Source: Cocos nucifera (taxonomy: Eukaryota; Streptophyta; Magnoliopsida; Arecales; Arecaceae). From it: a stretch of DNA of 64,000 nt. The stretch's first letter is position 1. Each line of letters opens with the position of its first letter. This document shows positions 43,471 through 56,522 of the stretch, in pieces. The translations under genes and the position numbers were made by a program. The notes beneath the pieces are model-generated. The model saw only the letters and a list, made by a program, of their open reading frames with translations. It ran no database searches and was not told the origin of the DNA. The stretch is taken from NCBI GenBank assembly GCA_006176705.1, contig QRFJ01000780.1, positions 1,054,001-1,118,000 of the forward strand. The letters are read 5' to 3'.

Positions 43471-45050
43471 TGCTGGTGGAGTAGGACGAGCAGCATTTGT
43501 GAATATAGAACCTCAGTTATCTCTTGTTTCACAATTTGAATTTAAAGATGAGCCAACAACTACTCTTAGCGACCAAGATAATAGTAACTATGCATTGCTA
43601 AATTCTACTCAAGGAGTTCACAGGGATTGGATAGTAGACTCAGGGGCTATTGATCACATGATATTTTCTCCAAATGACTTTGTCAAGATTACACAACCAA
43701 GATGGATTAGAATCACTAATGCTAATGGAGTCACATAGTCATAGGGGCTGGAATAGTAGCCTTATCACCCTCACTTTCTTTGCCAAATACTTTATTAGTA
43801 CCGTCTCTTTCAAATAAGTTACTGTTTATAAGTCAAGCAACCGAAGAGCTAAATTGTGTAGTCCTAATTAATGTATCCTATTTTTTGTCTCTTTCAGGAT
43901 ATTCTTACAAAAGAGATCATTGGGCATGGTACTAAGAGAGGGGGGTTATACTACATGGATGACTTTAGTTTTGGTAGAGCCAATAATATGCAATGACACT
44001 CAATTAGTGCCAAGGAGAAACAAATTTGGTTGTGGCATCATTGTTTGGGGCATCCATCATTTAGCTATTTGAAGCATTTGTTTCCTAACTTATTTTCAAA
44101 GGTGCATGATTTTGACTTTAATAGTGATACATGCTTTTTAGCTAAGAGTCATCATATATCTTTTTCAATTGGTTTTAATAAATGTGACATTCCTTTTGCC
44201 TTGATTCATTTTGATGTTTGGAGACCCTCCCCCATCACAACTATCTCCGGTATTCATTGGTTTGTGATCTTCGTAGATGATTGCACATAAATGACTTGGC
44301 TATATTTGTTAAAATACAAAGATGAGGTGTTTTGTGTGTTTCAAGCATTTCATGCTATGATTCAAAATCAATTCTCAGCTAAAATCCAAATTTTTTGTTC
44401 AAATAATGGAGGAGAGTATGTTAATCAAGAATTTCAAGCCTATTTTAAATTGAACGGACTTCTTCATGAGATTTTTTGTACTCAGACATCATAATAGAAT
44501 AGTGTGGCTGAACGAAAGAACAAACATATATTAGAAACTGCACATGCTTTGTTAATTAAAGCAAACATGCTTGGTAGATACTGGAATAATGCTGTTGTTA
44601 CAGAAGTGCATCTATTGAATCGAATGTCCTAAAAAATGTTGGAGTTTAAGACTCCATTACAAGCTCTATCTAACCATGTTTCATTGCTGTTCGTGATGCT
44701 TATTCCACCATGGGTATTTAGATGTGTTGCTTTTGTCCACCTTCATAAAAATAAATGGACGAAGCTTGATTCCTTTGATGTTCGTTGCATTTTCTTAGGG
44801 TATGCCGCACACAAAAAGGGATATAAGTACTACAATCCTACCACTAAACATACCTATATCACCATGGATATCACTTTTTTAGAATATGAAGGATTCTTCC
44901 CTTTACTAGTGTCCACTTATGCTCTTTAGGGGGAGACATGGGATGGAGAACAGAAATGGTGGGATTGCCCAAAATTCGAGGAGTCATGAGAGCTAAGAAA
45001 CCAACCAACGTAAGGAAGATAATAATCGGGTGATAGCTATTGAAAATCAT
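43471..45050 (+). pseudogene. Z protease and integrase
   Basis: DWIVDSGAIDHM (43626-43661) is the protease site with a normal DSG. Pre-integrase: LWHHCLGHPSFSYLKHL at 44027-44077 with its His residues. Integrase core: IHFDVWRPSP (about 44205), FVDDCT (44272-44289), then a stop, MTWLYLLKYKDEVFCVFQ, and SNNGGEYVNQEFQAYF (44398-44445). AERKNKHILE follows near 44508-44540, and FLGYAAHKKGYKYYNP at about 44790-44840 ends the domain. One stop and a few shifts separate long open pieces; this is one of the better-preserved integrases here. Confidence 0.9.
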
Positions 45051-45831
45051 AAAGATGGTGCAAAGATTGATGGAGAAATTGATATAGAGAGCAAAGGAGA
45101 TGATGGTGACATTATTAAAGAAAGTGGATCAGAAACTTCTGTGGAAAGTACCTCTCTCTCTCATGTACCCAATGATCCCCCTCCTGAAAATATCCATGAG
45201 GTGAGTTCTCCTATACCATCTTCTAGTCATACTTTGGATACTTCTACTGGGTATCACTTATCCTTCGGGCATAATAGGGGTAAGCCCCCAGCTTGATATT
45301 CTCTGGATGTTGAAAAAAAAGGATCAAAGTATTCTATTACTAATCATATGACCACCCAAGGACTATTTGAACCACTTAAAGCATTTGCACATAAGCTATC
45401 TTCTTGTCATATTCCTTGCAGTATACAAGAAGGCTTGGCAGATCCGAAATGATCTAAGACAATTCAGGAAGAAATGCAGGCACTACAAAAAAACAAAACT
45501 TAGGATCTTGTTCCACTACCAAAAGGAAAGAAAATGGTAGGGTGCAAATGAGTGTTTTTCATTAAGCATAAGGCAGATGGGTTCATTAAAAAGTACAAGA
45601 TGAGGTTGGTGGCCAAAGGCTATACACAGACATATGGTATAGACTATCAAGAGATGTTTTCATCAGTAGCAAATTGAACATTATTAGAGTCTCATTATCT
45701 TTAGTAGCAAATTTAGATTGGTTGCTTTATCAGTTTGATGTGAAGAACACCATTTTATATGGAGATCTTGAGAAGGAAGTGCATATGGATATTCCACTAG
45801 GTTACACTACATCAAAAACTGGAGTTGTCTA
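45051..45831 (+). pseudogene. Z integrase-RT linker and RT start
   Basis: An acidic, Ser-rich linker (45030-45296) leads to RT strings IQEGLADPK, EEMQALQKNKT near 45465-45500, FIKHKADGFIKKYKMRLVAKGY (about 45559-45622), a GIDYQEMFS block and YQFDVKNTILYGDLEKEVHM (about 45732-45790). The X element starts at 45832, cutting RT before the YVDD region. Confidence 0.88.
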
Positions 45832-47324
45832 TGTTGGAAAATACGTAGGATTTCATGCATAAATTTCAAAATAATTTTTAAATATAACATAGCGAAACAT
45901 GCAGATTAAATCATTTAATCTACAAATGCATATAATCAAATTACTAAACTCTACAACTAGGACCTATAACATGTCATAATACATTCTAAATCTAAAAATA
46001 AAAAAGTTTGGTATTGATCAAATTAATATCCTAGATCTAGAATAATTCTAGATCTAAAACCTATATCACATCTAGGTGAGAGGAGAGATCTTACCTTGCG
46101 CGGGTCGAGAACTCCAATAAACTAATTAGACTTATTCTAATTAAGTCTAAACTAATTAGAATTATTTTTTCTTACAATTGGCTTATCCAATAAACTAATT
46201 AAACTTATTCTAATTAAGTCTAAACTAATTTTAATTAAATTTAATTTAATTAAACTTGATCTCAGCCTAATTGCTCAATCAAATTGAGCCAATTAGCAAT
46301 CCAATTGCTAATCGATCCTCCTACAACACTTGCATTAGATCAAATATCAATCGCATTGAATATTTGACCTAAGAACGATTCTTAATCATCGATTAACCAT
46401 TTGATTAAGTTATAACCTCTAATATGTGTGACCCTATAGAATCGAATCTAAGTCGATAGCATAGAAATCAATTTCTGCATCAATCGAAGTAACTATCTAG
46501 CAATGGTTCTCGATGTCCGAATAGATTGAATGTATGCAAAGCAACATTCTTAAAACCCTAGCCCATGGTTATCATATAATTCATTCCTATGATCAATAAT
46601 GCTCAAGATGATTTTGAGTATGCTGTCAACACTCATACAAGTCATCTCTATTATGTCTCAAAATTTTACAAATCCCGTGACTCCTCACGAGGATTACCCA
46701 GGCCTTAGTTTTGCTAAATTGAAAAACAACAAGACATTCTCTTTCTGAAGCTAATCAAGAGTGGTCAATCCCATTTTGACTCACACACCGACTTCATAAG
46801 TACTTGACTGTACCCAAAAATCTTTCAAATTTATATTAGAAATACAGACAGTCCGGCATCAAAGTATAGTGAGTTGCTTACAAGTCACCATGGTGATCTC
46901 AGGTCGGAGGGACACTTATACCCATTGGCCTTAGTTAGCTACTCTTGACAGTAAAATGTTACGTTGGTCACGTTCAATGCAGATGTACTTCTACATCTCA
47001 TCTAGATGCCATACCAGTATCTCTACACCACTTGGTTATGAGGACAACCAATGCATATGGCATACAGCATCCTATATTCGATAAGCTATCATCCTTATTA
47101 ATAACTCATCATTTGATCATGAACAATTTAAGAATCATCCAATAAATTTTTCTTTATCGATTGATTATAGTTCTAAAGACTTCATCATAATTTAGGAGTT
47201 TATTTAAGAAAGATAAAACTTTTATGATGAACCGACCAAATAACTATTATCATTAGCTAATTCATATACTAATTTCAATCATCTACCACTTAAATGATTG
47301 GCTATAGGACATATTTTCCAACAA
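45832..47324 (-). other. X 3' LTR
   Basis: 1493 bp bounded by TGTTGGAAAATA and TATTTTCCAACA, an inverted terminal pair with TG/CA. On the minus strand an A/G-rich run precedes it. It ends Z's RT on the left. Confidence 0.82.
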
Positions 47325-48231
47325 CTTTTATTTGGACTAAAACTAATCAGAACGATATCAAATATCTTATGTTCCACTTGAGTTCGTAGAACTCCTTAGT
47401 TTTGCGGCCTTAGCAAATGGGTCAGTCAAGTTCTTCTTTTTCATCGATCTTTCAAAGATCGACATCATCCTGATCTAAAATCAAAGGTAATAACGATGTA
47501 GAATATGCTGGTCTTTCGATTCTTTAGCCTGAGCTATGGCTCCAGTGCTATGATAGGACTAGACCATCAGTGGAGGGTGCCACTCCCAACCTACTAATGA
47601 ACCTCAGCAACTTCACAGCTTATATGGCAGCATCATTTGTCACGATGTACTCTACATCACTAACTAAATAGGCTATAATGTCCTGCTTGGAACCTTTTCA
47701 GCAGATTACTTCTGCAATTAGGGTATGACCCGATATTTTCTTGTTGTCAACTTGTTTTGACTGAAATTAAAACATACACATATTTTAAGTCAGTATTTCC
47801 ATATTTAAGTCATTGAATCTTAGTATTTTTCAAATACTTAGGAATTATCTGTATAATCTTTCAGTGATTCTCACTTAGATCAGACTGGTATCTACTCACT
47901 ACATTAGTGAGTATACCATATCTGATTTTGAACATAGAAAAAATTAGATGACAGCCAAACTTTTATTTCTTGCAATGCTGGAATGCCATTTTTGATTAAG
48001 AGAACTTCATGCACATACAACACAAGAAATGACACTATAGAATATTTGGCCCACTTACATATGTAGGATTTATCTTTGTTCATAACAAAGACATACATTC
48101 AAAATGTATTTTCCAAAACTAAGATAATAGCCAAACGGGCTTTACAGGTCTTTATCTTTTCGTCTATGCTACTTTGATCCTTTTGAAAATCTATTCACAC
48201 CCAATAGATTTTATTCTTCAGATGAGTCATC
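47325..48231 (-). pseudogene. X RT and RNase H remnant
   Basis: Read on the minus strand: WTLDDSSEE then NLLGVNRFSKGS (about 48160-48235; GCKWIYKRK in intact relatives), a deletion, then VSFLVLYVHEVLLIKNGIPA (about 47966-48030). In the latter the catalytic YVDD reads YVHE. WKGSKQDIIAYLVSDVEYIV (about 47640-47710) is RNase H, followed by a TDGLVLS-like piece and a DKEELD tail near 47420. Heavily broken. Confidence 0.78.
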
Positions 48232-50505
48232 TAAAAGAAAAAAACCTATTTTCTGGATCAGGTTCATTCAGATCTGATTAGATCAGGAGGAATATTTCAA
48301 AATTTTTTTTCTAAGATCCTAATCAGATATGAGATTTCTCAGATCTAATCTTATTGATCTGATAATAAAAATAAAAATTAAATCTAATTTAATTATATCT
48401 TTATTTTAGATAATCTAATTATTCTGTGATGATTTCGATGCTTGCTTGAGGTTCTGGATGTAGCCATGTAAGTGCCTGGCCTCTATCGATATCCACTCGA
48501 GTAGGATCTGAAGATCTTCTCCTTCTCAATCAATCCTCTAAAAATTAGATCTAGATCTGATCTTGAAGGTCTTCAAAATAGCTTTTGAAAAATAACCATT
48601 GTCTCTTGCAGCAGTGCTGCCTTCTTCTTTTTCTGATGTCTTTCACTTGCTTGGATCGCACCTTCTTCATGCCCAAAGTCCCTTAAACATGGAGAGGAGA
48701 GAGAGGACCAAAGGGTGGCATAGAGAAGGAGGGAGAGGGGCTATGTGGCATGGGCTAAAGATAGAAGAATTGAATTCTAGGCGCAGACAGGGTTTATATA
48801 GACCCTACTGCGTCATGCAGTGCCACATCATCCTGATCAATCACGGCCCTTTGTGTAATCAGATCTAAATCTGATTGGTGGGATGACATCATCTGATCCA
48901 ATTAGATTAGAGACACTCAAAACTCTTCTTAAGTGGTGTCAAGACTGGGTCAAACAAGTCTTCTTGGCGCCACAAAATTTAATCCTTTGAAGTAACTGGA
49001 GTCCCATCTGTATGGGACTCCATCTTTTATCCTCATGGGACACATGCCTCCCTAGGCGTGCGCCCCCTTTCTGTCTGCTTTTTAGTAGAGGGACAAATCT
49101 CCAAGTACTCTCCTATGGGTGCATGATACATGGATAGATGTCTAAGTATCTAGGGTCAATATTTGACCAATGTTCGAAGATAAGATTTAGCAGATGATGG
49201 AAAATAGTAGGTGTTATCTCAAATTTATCTCATAAATTAAGACAATCTTTTTTTAACCTTGATAAGCTCCAGTCAGACCAAGGTTCTTGAGTGAGCCCAA
49301 ACACATTTGGCTCAGTCGAGATAAGCTTTAATGATTGTTAAAGGAGAACATTAGGCTCAATCGTATGCTAGCATGATTTTCTTGAACCTAATTAAATCTT
49401 ATTCAAATCAATTGAACTGGATTAATCCAATTGATGATATCCAGATCCAAACTCTTATTTATGTGATTCTGTTAAGTTCAGTTTCATATGATAATGGGAT
49501 ATGTCGCAATTTCTATCATTAACATCATCGAAACACATTCCGATGGATCAGGACTTTTCTAATTCAGACTAGTATGATCGATCATCCAAATCATTCTAAT
49601 TATTCCTAAAATCTATCAGTAACACCTAGCAGCATATAATGGCAATCCATCAGAACTGAAAGCGAACCTCTTGGTGTAGTTATCTATGTGATTAAGTTCC
49701 TCTATCTTGAGCTCCGATCGGATTAGGATTAAGATGATCTCATCAAATCCTAATTTCTGTCATATGAATTAATCATTCGATTCAAGTCCAATGTGAAAAC
49801 TCTAATAGAAACTCTTTCTATTATTTTACTCTATCATGGCCATAGGCTTATGGACTTGATTCTTCTGATCATCATAGGACTACTCCTTATCTACCAAGAT
49901 AGATAGATCCCTTATTGGTGCAATCCAATTCCTACAATGAACATGCTATAACCAACATACATCTCAGGATTCCAAATGGCTAGAAAATCGAGTTATGGTA
50001 TAGTCAAACTACAACACCCTCAAGATGAATTATCGATGTACCTCAGATCAAAAGATCAGACACACTACTGCAGCTTCGAGCTAGTCATCAATGAGAAGGT
50101 AGATTTCCTCATGACTACTCGAGGTGGTCAGATTCAGTGCCCTCATTCTCTAATGAGTACCTATACTCTCACTCCAGTGTCTCTATATCGTAGACTCAAG
50201 ACTCATCTATCCAAAAAAAGTGATCGTACACCAGCCTTCTGGATCAATCACCATTCTCATGATGATCCTACTATCGAAAGTATTTTATGAGTTAATAATA
50301 AAAATTCATGTCTTAAATTTTTCAACTCTTGAAAATATGAACTATCATTATCACTAACTCAAGAAATGTATCACAGACACTTTCAAATACACATTATGAT
50401 AGAAAATAATTTATTTTATTATTTATAGTTAAAATTATAATTTTATCCTTAGAAGTGTATTATAAGTGTCAGCCAATCTGGCTTCTAGGGCACACAAATC
50501 TAACA
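48232..50505 (-). other. Y 3' LTR
   Basis: 2274 bp, matching 61312-63589. A TATA box is read on the minus strand as TCTATATAAA (48793-48802). The terminal TG on the left has become TA. The plus strand keeps an open 89-codon frame (48599-48868), discussed in the findings. Confidence 0.92.
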
Positions 50506-50518
50506 ATCTCCCACTTGA
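50506..50518 (-). promoter_or_regulatory. Y polypurine tract
   Basis: On the minus strand AAGTGGGAGAT directly precedes the 3' LTR start TGTTAGAT. It is the second-strand primer site. Confidence 0.8.
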
Positions 50519-50579
50519 CCTAAAGCCAATTGGCTACAAATCTAAATCCCATCTTCTCAAGATGGGCTTTGATCTTCTG

Positions 50580-51190
50580 CTAGCCCAACAATTTTGTAAG
50601 TAGATCTACCACATTATCTATGGAGTCAACTCTCTTAACCTCGACGTAACCTTTCTCAAGGTAATCGTGGATGAGGTGATATCGCCGCTCGATATACTTA
50701 AATTTTTGATGAGACCTTGGCTTCTTAGCAAGGGCTATGGCGCCATTATTATCGCAGTATAGAGGAATGGCATCCGATGGCATCACTCTGATCTCTGCGG
50801 CAAACTTCTTGTACTAGAATGCCGCCTTCGCAGCTTCTGATGCAGCGATGTACTCTACTTCCATGATGGAATCTGCTATCACTGTCTGCTTGAAACTCTT
50901 CCAATTGACAGCACCATCATTACACATAAATACACTTCCAGATGTCGACTTTCGATCATCTATATCGGATATAAAATTTGAGTCTGTATATCTCTGGACT
51001 TGGAGTTCTCCATTACCAAAAATCAATATCATATCCTTAGTTCTTCTCAAGTACTTAAGGATACATTTCATAGAAGTTCAGTATTCTTTATCTAGATTTG
51101 ACTGATATCTGCTCGTGACACTCACAGCATAGACTATATCAAGTCATGTATATAACATGGCATACATGAGGCTCCCTATTACTGAAGCAT
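50580..51190 (-). pseudogene. Y RNase H
   Basis: Open pieces encode MKCILKYLRRTKDMILIFGN, RYTDSNFISDIDDRKSTSGS and YIAASEAAKAAF (51071-50814), then IPLYCDNNGAIALAKKPRSH, YIERRYHLIHDYLEKGYVEV and VDLLTKLLG (50786-50580). These are the copia RNase H and its C-terminal tail. Catalytic Asp in YTDSN and Asp in YCDN are kept. It lies immediately upstream of the polypurine tract. Confidence 0.92.
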
Positions 51191-52140
51191 AAGAAATCTT
51201 GCTCATGCGTTCAATCTCCTCAGGTGTGTTGGGGCACATTTTCTTGGAGAGATGAATGTCATGTCTAAAGGGTATCAATTCCCTCTTGGAGTTTTTCATA
51301 CTAAATCTTTTTAGCACTTCCTCTATGTACATCTTCTATGAAAGACCTAGCATCCTATTCGGTCTATCTCTATAGATCTTAATTTCTAGAATACAGGATG
51401 CTTCTCTTAGGTCTTTCATGGAGAATTTTTTAGATAACCATATTTTAACTATGGTCAACATGAAAATATCATTCTCAATAAGGAGGATATCATCCATGTA
51501 CAGTACAAGAAAGATAATAGCGCTCCCACTAACCTTTTTAAAAATACATGATTTCTTTTTATTCTTGATGAAATCAAATAATTTGATCACATTATTAAAA
51601 TGAGTATTCCAGCTCTGAGATGCTTGCTTAAATCTATATATGGACCTTTGCAGCTTGCATACTTTATGATCAACATCACTGGATGTGAAATCTAGTGGCT
51701 GTTCCATATAGATATCTTCCTCAAGGTATCTATTTAAGAACACTATTTTCACATTCATTTATCATATTTCATAATCAAAATAGGCTGCAATAGCAAGCAA
51801 TGTGCGGATGAATTTTAGCATGGCTACTGATGAAAAAGTATCCTGATAGTCAATTTTTTCATGCTGACTATACCTTTTTGCCACTAATCTAGCTTTGAAT
51901 GTCTCCACATTTTCATCTGCACCAATCTTTCTCTTGTAGATCTATTTACACCCAATAGGTATTATATCTTTTGGTGGATCTACCAAGGTCCAGACTTGGT
52001 TTGAGCACATCGAGTCAATTTCTGACTTCATTATCTCTAACCATTTTTCAGAGTTGATATCCGATATCACCTCGTCATAGATTTTGGGATTATCACCATA
52101 AACCCCATTACCTACGAGGAACATTTTCTCTACTTTCTTT
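51144..52140 (-). pseudogene. Y reverse transcriptase
   Basis: IYDEVISDINSEKWLEIMKS and VWTLVDPPKDIIPIGCK (52124-51942) open the RT. The palm follows in a long open piece (51758-51336): MNVKIVFLNRYLEEDIYMEQ, VCKLQRSIYRFKQASQSWN and FLVLYMDDILLIENDI. The last contains an intact catalytic YMDD at about 51490. The C-terminal part MYIEEVLKRFSMKNSKRELI lies at 51332-51144. Breaks at 51759-51941 and 51335 separate the pieces. Confidence 0.92.
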
Positions 52141-52279
52141 AAAATAGTACCTAAGTACCTCTTAGGAGAATGAAAAACTCTTTTCGATTAGTGATTGTAT
52201 TGGCTTAATCTAATTTGGTTCCATAGGATCCTTAGCTCATAGCTCTTATGAGATTCTCCTCGAGCTTGATCTACTTTTC

Positions 52280-53110
52280 AATGCCACCATCTTGAATAAA
52301 CTATTTTTCAAGAAAGATGGCATGCCGACTGACAATCACATTATGGTCTTTTGAAATGTAGAAATAATATCCTAATGACTCTTTAGGATATCCTATGAAT
52401 CGAGCTCTAAAGGACCTATAGTCTAACTTATTCGCTTGTTATCTTTTGACATGAGCCAAACAACCCCAAATTCTGAGATGACTCAGACTTGATTTCTTAC
52501 CATGTCATATCTCATATGGTGTGGTAGGAACGATTTTAGAGGAAATCCTATTCAGTAAATATATAGCAGTTAACATACTATGTCTCCATAGAAAATCAGA
52601 AAAGTCTGTGAAGCTCATCATAGATCGGACCATATCTAATAGGATCCAGTTTCTTCATTTTGAAATTATGTTGAGTTGAAGTATTCTAGGTGGAGTCCAT
52701 TGAGAGACTATGCCATTTTGCTTGAGATAGTCCAAAAATTCTCGACTAAGGCATTCACCTCCTCGATCTGATCGAAGAACCTTAATGGGTTTTTCAGTTT
52801 ACTTTTCAACTTCATGTCTGAATTCCTTAAACTTTTCAAAGACTTTAGACTTATATCTCATAAGATACACATACTCATATCGAGATAAATCATCAATAAA
52901 GATTATGAAGTAGTCAAAGTTGCCTCTAGCCGGTACATCAAATGAGCCACACATATTAGTAGGTACTAGGGCAAGTACTTCTATGGCCCTTTCCCTATGT
53001 CCTACAAAAGGGAGCTTAGTCATTTTGCCATGAAGACATGATTCATAAATTGGATATGACTTGAAAGTCAATGGATTCAATAGCCTAATTTTTTCTAATT
53101 TATTAATCTT
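52280..53110 (-). pseudogene. Y integrase
   Basis: YESCLHGKMTKLPF (about 53005-53045) is the pre-integrase/HHCC end. ERAIEVLALVPTNMCGSFDV, then YFIIFIDDLSRYEYVYLMRY (about 52860-52920), holds the first catalytic Asp. KSKVFEKFKEFRHEVEK leads into the decayed core near 52800-52600, with pieces such as an SDRGGE-like string lost. The end of the domain (QTKKLRF-like and FRARFIGYPKES) lies near 52380-52420. Confidence 0.86.
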
Positions 53111-53332
53111 ATCTTCTACTATATGACCTATCCTTAGGTGCCATAGATACCTATCGTTTGGACTATCCCTGGGTCATTTTGATCTTACGGCATTTACATT
53201 TTGCTCGATATTAAAGATAGATATATCAATATGTAACTGATAGAGATCATTAATAAAGAAACCACTTATAATTTTATTTCTTTCATAAAGAATATTATAA
53301 TGGTCCTTAAGAAAACTAATTACATAGCCTTC

Positions 53333-53640
53333 TTATGTTAAACATGAAATCAAAATCAAATTTTTGCTTGCAGCAAGCACATAATAACAATCCCTAAGTA
53401 CTAAATCTAAGCCAGACGGTAGTCGAAGATGGTAGATTTTCACGACCACAGCAGTAACCCTTGCTCTATTTTCGATACATAGGATCATCTCATCATCCCT
53501 CAGCCTCCTGCTATCCTCAAGATCCTGTATGAAAGTGCACAAATGAGCACTAGAACCGGAGTCAAGCACCCAATTGGATGTAGAAGAAATCGTAAGATTA
53601 GATTCAATAATAAGCATACCTCCAGAAGGACCTGTCTCCT
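53333..53640 (-). pseudogene. Y protease
   Basis: The open 94-codon piece contains NWVLDSGSSAHLC (about 53529-53567), an intact copia protease site with DSG. LRDDEMILCIENRARVTAVV and LVLRDCYYVLAASKNLILIS follow. It is one of few undamaged catalytic sites in the window. Confidence 0.92.
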
Positions 53641-54458
53641 TCTTATTCTTCAGGATGGCCAGGTATGTAGGACAGTTTCGCTTTCAGTGGTCGTCAGTAT
53701 TATAATGAAAATACTTTTCTTTGTTAGTGGCTTTCTTTTTTAGCTCTGCCTTCTGTTTCTTTCCATCTTCCACCTTCTATTTTTTCACAGACTTCTTCTT
53801 CTTTTCAAAAAGTTTTCTCTTGGAAGAAGTCCATTCCATAGCAAGTATTGAGCCTTTAAAATCTTTCATAGAAAGCTCAGCAGTAACCAGCATATTCATA
53901 ATCTCGGCCTGAGTATTCTGAAGTTTATGCATATGGTAGTTCATAATGAACTGTCCATATGCATCAGTCAAGGATTGCAGAATTATATCATTCTACAGAT
54001 CCTGATCTAACTTCACTCTGAGCTTCTCAAGCTCTTCCAAGTCCTTGATCATCATCAGACAATGATCTTGAACTGACTGTCCATCATACATTTTAGTCTT
54101 AAATAGTCATTTAGTGATCTGATACTTGGCTACATGACTCTGTTCACCAAATAACTCTTACAGGTGAGCCAACATTTGGCGGACAATCTTGATATCTTTA
54201 TGTTGGTATTGAAGCTCATCAGACATCGAGCCCAATATATAGTATCTGGCCTTATTATCTTCATCCATCCATTTATCAAGAGACGCTCTCTATTCAGCGG
54301 ATGGACGAGCTAGTAAGATGGGGGGATCCTGGTCCAATACATGAGTCAACTTCTCAAAATTCAAAATAATTTTAAAGTTTTGGAGCTAATCCTTATAATT
54401 GGATTCGGTCAGTCTATGGGTGTTCAGGATACGGACTAGTGGATTGGATGCAGACATT
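53641..54458 (-). pseudogene. Y Gag
   Basis: ATG at 54458 (MSASNPLVRILNTHRLTESN). Then FEKLTHVLDQDPPILLARPS, KARYYILGSMSDELQYQHKD and, in an open piece 53971-53777, MTDAYGQFIMNYHMHKLQNT, a LKDFKGSI-like helix and a Lys-rich tail. The knuckle near 53670-53715 reads YFHYN then H and C, so two Cys codons have become Tyr. The first internal stop is TAG in place of Trp at about 54390. Confidence 0.9.
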
Positions 54459-56237
54459 TTTTTTTATAGAGAGTCAAAGTTTCTAGTTAAATTTTATAAT
54501 TAAGACTTGACTAATTTATTTAAGAATTTAATTTTTAAATAAATTAGCTTCCACTATTTTCTTGGATCTCTATGCTTTCTTTATAGAGATGCAAAAATCT
54601 TCATGATTACTGATTTCTAATGGATGGTGCAATCCCACCAACTGACTCATCACCTCATCTAACAGTTATTGATGATGGGTTAGCCAATGAGTGAACAACT
54701 CTTATCCAATGATTTTCTAATCATGGTGCACCCAGACTTGGTCTCTAATTCATGAATCTCACCGTGCTCAAAATATTGATCCACTTTCTAGTTAAGTCAG
54801 ACCCATCATTTGCACAGATTGGATTCCTAATTAGATCTTTCACCGTATCTAGGATATTGAGCCCAATCCATCCTCTAGCTCATAGCATCTAATGCCTAAC
54901 AGACATGGTTGCATCTTTTTGGTGCAATTGAACCACTGTGACCAGTCGAGAACAATCAACTTCGAAAAGGATCCGCACATCTACAATGGTGGAAGACCTT
55001 AGACTTAATCTTTTCTTAGGAAGATTTGATTTAGGTCTCTTTAAACTTGACTTGACATAGCCATAACCATTATGACTAACCTAGTGGCATGGGTTAGCTC
55101 AGATTGTTAGCCACCTTAGATCAGGACTGGACCGACAAATATAGCCAGATAAGTGAGATCGATGGAAGGGATATGCCATTAACTCAACAAGAATGCATTC
55201 GAGTCGAGTAGCTTTCAATTAAAAATCAATCAATCATATCTGCCAAACTTATCTTAGACACCAAATTGTTGAGCCAGAACCAATCGGATTAGCCTACAAT
55301 TCAGACTCTAATTACTCAGCCTAATTAGGTCTTAGCTTGATCGATCACTCATATGACTCGATCTTGATCCAAATTTAATCCAATTAGGCTGATCAATTTA
55401 AGTACCTCTGATCCCACCTAACCAACTCTTGATTCGGTTTGATCAACTGCTAGACCTAATTGAGCTACCTAAATTCGAACCTAATTTTATAAATATGTCT
55501 TAAATCTAAAAGTTTTTAATTTTAGACCTAATATATTTCATAATCTTAATTTTTAATTAAGTTTAGGGTTCATAAACAAAACATATATATAAAATCCTAA
55601 GATTTCAGGATCTAGGATTTTACAAAAAATAAGTTTTGATTTTTGATTAAAATCGAACGCGTAACACTCCTACACACCATAAGAACACCCCATCAAATGA
55701 AAGAAGGGGGTCTTTAAATCCTACTTCATTCTTATGATTGGACGGCCAAGGAAAATGCCTTAATCAGAAACATGATAAATTTACAAAACTAGTTAGATCT
55801 ACATCATATATCATATATATAAAAATTAATCTAACTAAAAATATATTTTGCATACATCTCATGTGTCATATCATGCATATTTTTAGATCTAAATTATCTT
55901 ATAAATATCTAAAAAATAATATTTAAATTTGATCTTATCAAATTAAAATTTATTCTAGAAAATTTTATAGAACTATTCTACAACTAGTCTAAATATGTAT
56001 CTATCATATCTCATATAAATAAATTAAATAAATTTATTTTCTATTTTTTAGATATAATTATAATATTTATAATATCAAAAAATAATAAATAAATAAATTT
56101 AAAAATTATAATTAATTAAATTAAAATTATGATCATGCTAGACTATACATAGAATAATTCTCTTCCTAGTCTAGTCATGCATCTCATACATCTTAGATTT
56201 AGATTATTTAATTTTTATTTTTTGATTTTAGATCTAA
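54459..56237 (-). other. Y untranslated leader (left of CACTA)
   Basis: About 1.78 kb between the gag ATG and the CACTA insertion, plus 82 bp on the far side up to the primer site. No coding sequence. Contains a run of A/T-rich pieces (about 55480-56230). Long leaders in LTR elements often hold packaging signals, but none can be identified here. Confidence 0.7.
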
Positions 56238-56261
56238 CACTACTATAAAAAAGAGCTACGG

Positions 56262-56522
56262 TAGGGGTTTGTAATCGCTACCGTATCCCAAAAAATTACT
56301 GCCATAGGCTATGACAGCGGTTTTCTAACCGCTGCCACTACGATCGTCGTCGTAGCTCTATAGCTGCCATTATTGCAGCGATTGTTAGAACCGCTATCAT
56401 AGATTGTCTATTACAGTGGTTTATAAATTGCTACAATAGATTGACCTATCGCAGCGGTTATATAACCACTGCCATAGGATATCTATAGTAGCGGTTACAT
56501 AACCGCTGCCATAGATAATCTG
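56262..56522. repeat. CACTA left subterminal repeats
   Basis: At least eight diverged units of the form AGCGGTTATATAACCGCTGCCATAG in alternating orientation. In En/Spm such repeats bind the element's regulatory protein. Confidence 0.88.

Larger units (their letters stand above)
42166..45831 (+). mobile_element. Z: Ty1/copia element, 3' part cut off by X
   Basis: A short 5' LTR (42166-42398), primer site, gag, protease, integrase and the start of RT lie on the plus strand. X is inserted at 45832 within RT. The rest of Z would be beyond the right edge of the window. The short LTR and the gag style fit the Retrofit/Ale kind of copia element, tentatively. Confidence 0.88.
45832..48231 (-). mobile_element. 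X: Ty1/copia element, left part
   Basis: The minus-strand element consists of a 3' LTR (45832-47324) and Pol C-terminal half (47325-48231). It is interrupted by Y at 48232 and resumes at 63590. The GATGA (plus TCATC) target site is present on both sides of Y, and the X reading frame WTLDDSS is continuous when one copy is counted. X is inserted in Z. Its 5' half and 5' LTR lie beyond the window. Confidence 0.88.
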
